Assembly: GCA_002420015.1 (NCBI GenBank)
Contig: DIHF01000065.1
Coordinates: 1 to 9,485 of the forward strand
DNA from: Micavibrio sp. UBA5703
Lineage (GTDB): Bacteria > Pseudomonadota > Alphaproteobacteria > Micavibrionales > Micavibrionaceae
Reading direction: 5' to 3'
Length of the DNA stretch: 9,485 bases
Positions 7,355 through 9,485 of the stretch are shown here, piece after piece; positions within the stretch are counted from its first letter, which is position 1, and each line of letters starts with the position of its first letter. The translations under genes and the position numbers were made by a program. Under the pieces are notes generated by a model. That model had not been told where the DNA came from and made no database searches. It saw nothing but the letters and a program-made list of their open reading frames with translations.

Positions 7355-7390
7355 GCGCTGTTTGTAACAGAATAAGGGGCATTCGGGATT

Positions 7391-7891
7391 ATGAGTGAAC
7401 GCAGAGCCACGCTTGTCGCCATTTCGGCTTTTGCCCTCAATTTTTCCTGCCATGTTCCGGCCTGGGCGCAGATACAGATCAGTTGTACCCAGAGGCTTTA
7501 TGTTGGGGAGCATGATGCTTGCGGAAATGGATTTATAACCGTAAACCCCGACGGCTCGATAGGCTCTACAAATGGATGCCGTGTGACGACGACGCCGCCG
7601 CAAGGGGGTAAATGCGTTCTGTCAACCGGCGGCGCGCCTGTGACCCGCAACGTGGTTGTAAAATTTGCCACGCCCTCGATTTTCATTAATGCCGGCGGGC
7701 AGAAGGCGCAAGTAAACACCTTGAGGATGGATCATTCCACAGCCGCAACGCCGGCGGCGACATTCACCTTTACGCCAACGCAAGTATCCAATACCGTAAC
7801 GCTGGATATCGGGGGCAGGCTGAATTTCAGCACGTCCCAGGCCATCGGAACCTATACGGGCCAGATCACTATCGACGCGAATTTACAGTAA
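7391..7891 (+). CDS. secreted DUF4402-like protein with four cysteines, probable fibre subunit or adhesin
   Basis: A 166-residue exported protein. The signal peptide (residues 1-26, MSERRATLVAISAFALNF then SCHVPAWA) is followed by a mature domain beginning QIQISC. Four cysteines remain after cleavage (C32, C44, C63, C75), all in the first third, enough for two disulfides. The rest is cysteine-free and beta-rich, with VVVKFATPSIFINAGG and a C-terminal block LDIGGRLNFSTSQAIGTYTG followed by ITIDANLQ. That GG-L, Q-A-x-GTYTG, terminal-strand pattern is the best DUF4402-like signature in the window. It is first in a two-gene unit with the PapD-like chaperone, 22 bases downstream, which supports a secreted subunit handled by that chaperone. 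Unlike the lysine-rich subunit upstream, it has a conventional charge balance and may be a minor or tip component. The family assignment is by eye. Confidence 0.85.
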   Translation: MSERRATLVAISAFALNFSCHVPAWAQIQISCTQRLYVGEHDACGNGFITVNPDGSIGSTNGCRVTTTPPQGGKCVLSTGGAPVTRNVVVKFATPSIFINAGGQKAQVNTLRMDHSTAATPAATFTFTPTQVSNTVTLDIGGRLNFSTSQAIGTYTGQITIDANLQ

Positions 7892-7913
7892 ATAATTAAA
7901 GAGGAAGGACACT

Positions 7914-8729
7914 ATGAAACAACGCAGTTGGATATTTTTTATTTTCTTTGGGGTTCTTGTTGTGCTTCCCGCGATGCAGGCATGGGCGACGTTTATTTCG
8001 CCCAAAAGGGTGATGATCGAAGATAAGGAGCGTGCCGCGAAACTTACGATTCAAAACGGCACCGATCAGACTCTGGCCTACCGGTTTGAATGGGAGCAGC
8101 GTGCACAAAACCCCAATGGTCCGGAAGTTGTTCTTCTCAAGGAAGGGGAGGTGAGTCCCGGTTATAAACCTCTGGGCGATATAATTCAGTTCTCTCCACG
8201 TCAGGTTATTCTAAAGCCGGGCGAACATCAGAAGATAAGATTCCTTGTCAAAAGGCCTGCCGATCTGGCGGAAGGGGAGTATCACTCGCATTTTCTCATC
8301 AAGACGGAACGCGTCGATGAAGATCAGATCGTACAGGAGGCAAACGGCAATACGGTCAGCGGGACACTGATGGTTCGAGCCAATGTATCGATTCCCGTTT
8401 TTGTCAGGCAGGGCGCCACCAGTGTGGGCGTAAACTTGAAAAGTGCATCGTTGACACAAATAGACAAGGGTGCGGCAATTCGTGTTGCGATCGGGAATGA
8501 AAGCACCCGCAGCCTTTATATCAAGCCTGAACTTGTCTGTAACGATGCGCAGACAGCGACCTTGCAGACGATCAAGTTATATGCCGAGGCAAAGTCTCTG
8601 GAGGATAGTATCCTTATACCCAAGGATTTTGCCTATGGCAGTTGCAGCAGCTTGAAGCTGCGGTTGCTCGGAACCGATGATTTTGAATATCCAAACAAGA
8701 TGATTACAGAAGTGAACGTAACGCGGTAA
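7914..8729 (+). CDS. PapD-like periplasmic fimbrial chaperone
   Basis: A 271-residue periplasmic protein of the COG3121 pilus chaperone family. Such chaperones cap newly exported fibre subunits by donating a beta strand and deliver them to the outer-membrane usher. The Sec signal peptide MKQRSWIFFIFFGVLVVLPA ends with cleavage after MQAWA (residue 25). The first immunoglobulin-like domain (about 26-130) begins TFISPKRVMIEDKERAAKLT, with the conserved V-x-x-x-x-x-x-A-x-L-x-x-N pattern. It includes FSPRQVILKPGEHQKIRFLV, the usual proline-rich turn and basic strand. SIPVFVRQG (159-167) opens the second domain, typical of the family. Two cysteines (C209, C244) in the second domain could form a disulfide. 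The length is slightly above the usual 230-250. AGGAAGG sits just before the ATG, and the gene follows the four-cysteine subunit by 22 bases. A terminator closes the unit. Confidence 0.92.
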   Translation: MKQRSWIFFIFFGVLVVLPAMQAWATFISPKRVMIEDKERAAKLTIQNGTDQTLAYRFEWEQRAQNPNGPEVVLLKEGEVSPGYKPLGDIIQFSPRQVILKPGEHQKIRFLVKRPADLAEGEYHSHFLIKTERVDEDQIVQEANGNTVSGTLMVRANVSIPVFVRQGATSVGVNLKSASLTQIDKGAAIRVAIGNESTRSLYIKPELVCNDAQTATLQTIKLYAEAKSLEDSILIPKDFAYGSCSSLKLRLLGTDDFEYPNKMITEVNVTR

Positions 8730-8765
8730 GCGACATCTCCAAAAATATATGGAGTTCAAACCAGG

Positions 8766-8788
8766 AAAGCCCCTTCGGGGGCTTTTTT
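8766..8788 (+). terminator. intrinsic terminator after the chaperone gene
   Basis: AAAGCCCC (8766-8773) pairs with GGGGCTTT (8778-8785) around a TTCG tetraloop and runs into a T6 tract ending at 8788. It is 37 bases past the chaperone stop. A weaker inverted repeat (CTCCA 8737-8741, TGGAG 8750-8754) precedes it. The terminator separates the subunit-chaperone unit from the next gene on the same strand. Confidence 0.9.
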
Positions 8789-8865
8789 ATTGGTGCAATG
8801 TTGGGTTGTGGTAGTCATGCGGCGCGTGGGGGTAAGTCTGTTCAATAAGCAGCAAAAACACTGTG

Positions 8866-8903
8866 GATAAGAGATTCTCCCTCTATTCAAGGCGAGTCTT
8901 ATC
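8866..8903. repeat. 7-base perfect inverted repeat upstream of the usher-like gene
   Basis: GATAAGA (8866-8872) and TCTTATC (8897-8903) are exact reverse complements with 24 bases between them. The centre-to-centre spacing of 31 bases is about three helical turns, as expected for a pair of operator half-sites upstream of the candidate -10 at 8917. A chance occurrence cannot be excluded. Confidence 0.3.
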
Positions 8904-8913
8904 TACTAGTGCG

Positions 8914-8922
8914 TGTTATGAT
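8914..8922 (+). promoter_or_regulatory. candidate extended -10 promoter for the usher-like gene
   Basis: TGTTATGAT is an extended -10 (TGn followed by TATGAT, 5 of 6). It has no good -35, which extended -10 promoters can lack. The predicted start near 8929 leaves about 33 bases before the ATG at 8962. Because a terminator lies upstream at 8766-8788, the downstream gene needs a promoter in this gap. Confidence 0.35.
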
Positions 8923-8961
8923 TCGGGTGGGCTATTCTAACACTACTCTCTGCTCTGTTTC

Positions 8962-9485
8962 ATGGGCGCACATCACTATGGGAAAATTCTGAAGCGCATA
9001 TTTTGCGCTCTGATCGCTATTGCGGTCTTTGCGGATTTTTATGCAGTTTCAGCTTCGGTCGCCGAAGAATCTACGGTGCAGGCGGCAAAGACGGGCACAA
9101 AAGGTCTTGTGTACGGTCCCTCGCGTATTGCCGACCCGGTGGCTTCTCGGAAAGTCACCGAACCCTTGAGTTCGACCATAACGGATGGTTTGCCTGAAGA
9201 GGGCGAAGTATCCGGACCCTCGAGTTCGGCTATAGCGGATGTTTCCCCTGAAGCGGGCGAGGTATCCGAACCCCTTGACGCATCCCTGACAGGTGAAAAT
9301 GAAGCGCCTGCAGCGGGTCTTTTTGCGTCTGAAAATCCCGAAGATGAAGAATCCTACGATCTTATCCTGGCCGTCTGGCGAAAGGGAGATATTTTGTCTT
9401 CCGAAGTCGTCGGTATCGAGAAGGGATTCAATTACTACCTTCCCGTGCTTGGGATGGCGCGCACGGTTCTGTTCCCCTCCGAATC
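8962..9485 (+). CDS. secreted protein with acidic repeat linker and usher-like N-terminal segment; truncated by window edge
   Basis: The frame is open from the ATG at 8962 to the right edge (174 codons seen). The N-terminus MGAHHYGKILKR followed by IFCALIAIAVFADFYAVSASVA is a Sec signal peptide, cleaved near residue 31 or 34. Residues 35-131 are low-complexity and contain an 18-residue tandem repeat. From residue 67 to 131 there are 17 acidic residues and no lysine or arginine. From Y132 a folded segment starts, YDLILAVWRKGDILSS, then EVVGIEKGFNYYLPVLGMAR. This resembles the segment (LLLEV-x-x-x-G-x-x-L, then LLPLGALAR) near the N-terminus of usher-like outer-membrane proteins found beside DUF4402 and chaperone genes. 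An in-frame stop at 8938 and the absence of other in-frame ATGs upstream support this start, but no Shine-Dalgarno is visible. The usher identity depends on the unseen C-terminal barrel. Confidence 0.7.
   Translation, partial: MGAHHYGKILKRIFCALIAIAVFADFYAVSASVAEESTVQAAKTGTKGLVYGPSRIADPVASRKVTEPLSSTITDGLPEEGEVSGPSSSAIADVSPEAGEVSEPLDASLTGENEAPAAGLFASENPEDEESYDLILAVWRKGDILSSEVVGIEKGFNYYLPVLGMARTVLFPSE
9160..9267 (+). repeat. two 54-base in-frame tandem repeats
   Basis: Units 9160-9213 and 9214-9267 match at 44 of 54 bases and 11 of 18 residues (EPLSSTITDGLPEEGEVS and GPSSSAIADVSPEAGEVS). A degenerate third copy begins with EPL at 9268. The unit length is a multiple of three, so copy-number change would keep the reading frame. 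Confidence 0.88.

Noticed and set aside
8918..8992. A 24-codon ORF starting at the ATG at 8918
   Set aside because: It has no ribosome binding site, overlaps the usher-like start in another frame and overlaps the candidate -10; its peptide shows no recognisable feature.
9003..9197. A 64-codon plus-strand ORF
   Set aside because: It is in another frame within the secreted usher-like gene, which has a signal peptide and stays open to the window edge.
9160..9267. The tandem repeats as a CRISPR array or mobile-element end
   Set aside because: The units are contiguous without spacers, diverge from each other and are in frame within a coding sequence, so they are a protein repeat.

Overview
The window looks like part of an alphaproteobacterial chromosome. 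The strongest pointer is the partial gene at the left edge, which encodes the N-terminal half of the very large NAD-specific glutamate dehydrogenase common in Alphaproteobacteria. A TPR-sulfotransferase fusion and Sec-exported proteins resembling DUF4402 agree with this. Base composition is moderate and coding density is high. I see no transposase, integrase, phage gene, CRISPR array, tRNA or rRNA. The species cannot be named from this sequence.

Left part (1-4901, all minus strand). The first gene is the 5' two-fifths or so of the glutamate dehydrogenase gene, which starts at 2075 and runs off the left edge; its regulatory N-terminal region is visible and its catalytic domain is not. Upstream lies a two-gene unit: an 801-residue protein with about 13 tetratricopeptide repeats fused to a PAPS-dependent sulfotransferase domain, and a 98-residue three-helix membrane protein whose start lies 2 bases after the sulfotransferase stop.

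Middle (4902-5930). A 368-base non-coding gap separates the leftward unit from a rightward monocistronic gene for a small secreted Gly/Ala-rich protein. This protein resembles DUF4402 fimbrial-type subunits. It has a strong ribosome binding site and ends at a clear bidirectional terminator.

Right part (5990-9485). A minus-strand gene encodes a 426-residue SET-domain protein of the Rubisco-LSMT/SETD3 type, a lysine (or histidine) methyltransferase architecture far better known from eukaryotes. It is convergent with the first secreted subunit and divergent from a second DUF4402-like subunit, with interlocked candidate promoters in the 120-base gap. The second subunit is followed 22 bases later by a PapD-like periplasmic chaperone gene and a terminator. 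Then comes a separately started, right-truncated gene for a secreted protein with an acidic repeat-bearing linker and a segment resembling the N-terminus of usher-like outer membrane proteins.

Taken together, 5270-9485 reads as a non-classical chaperone-usher-type surface-fibre locus with a SET methyltransferase embedded in it. The first subunit has 11 lysines and no arginine or glutamate in its mature region, so it is a natural candidate substrate. That link is inference. The gene calls for the glutamate dehydrogenase, TPR-sulfotransferase, SET protein and chaperone are firm. The DUF4402 and usher assignments are moderate.
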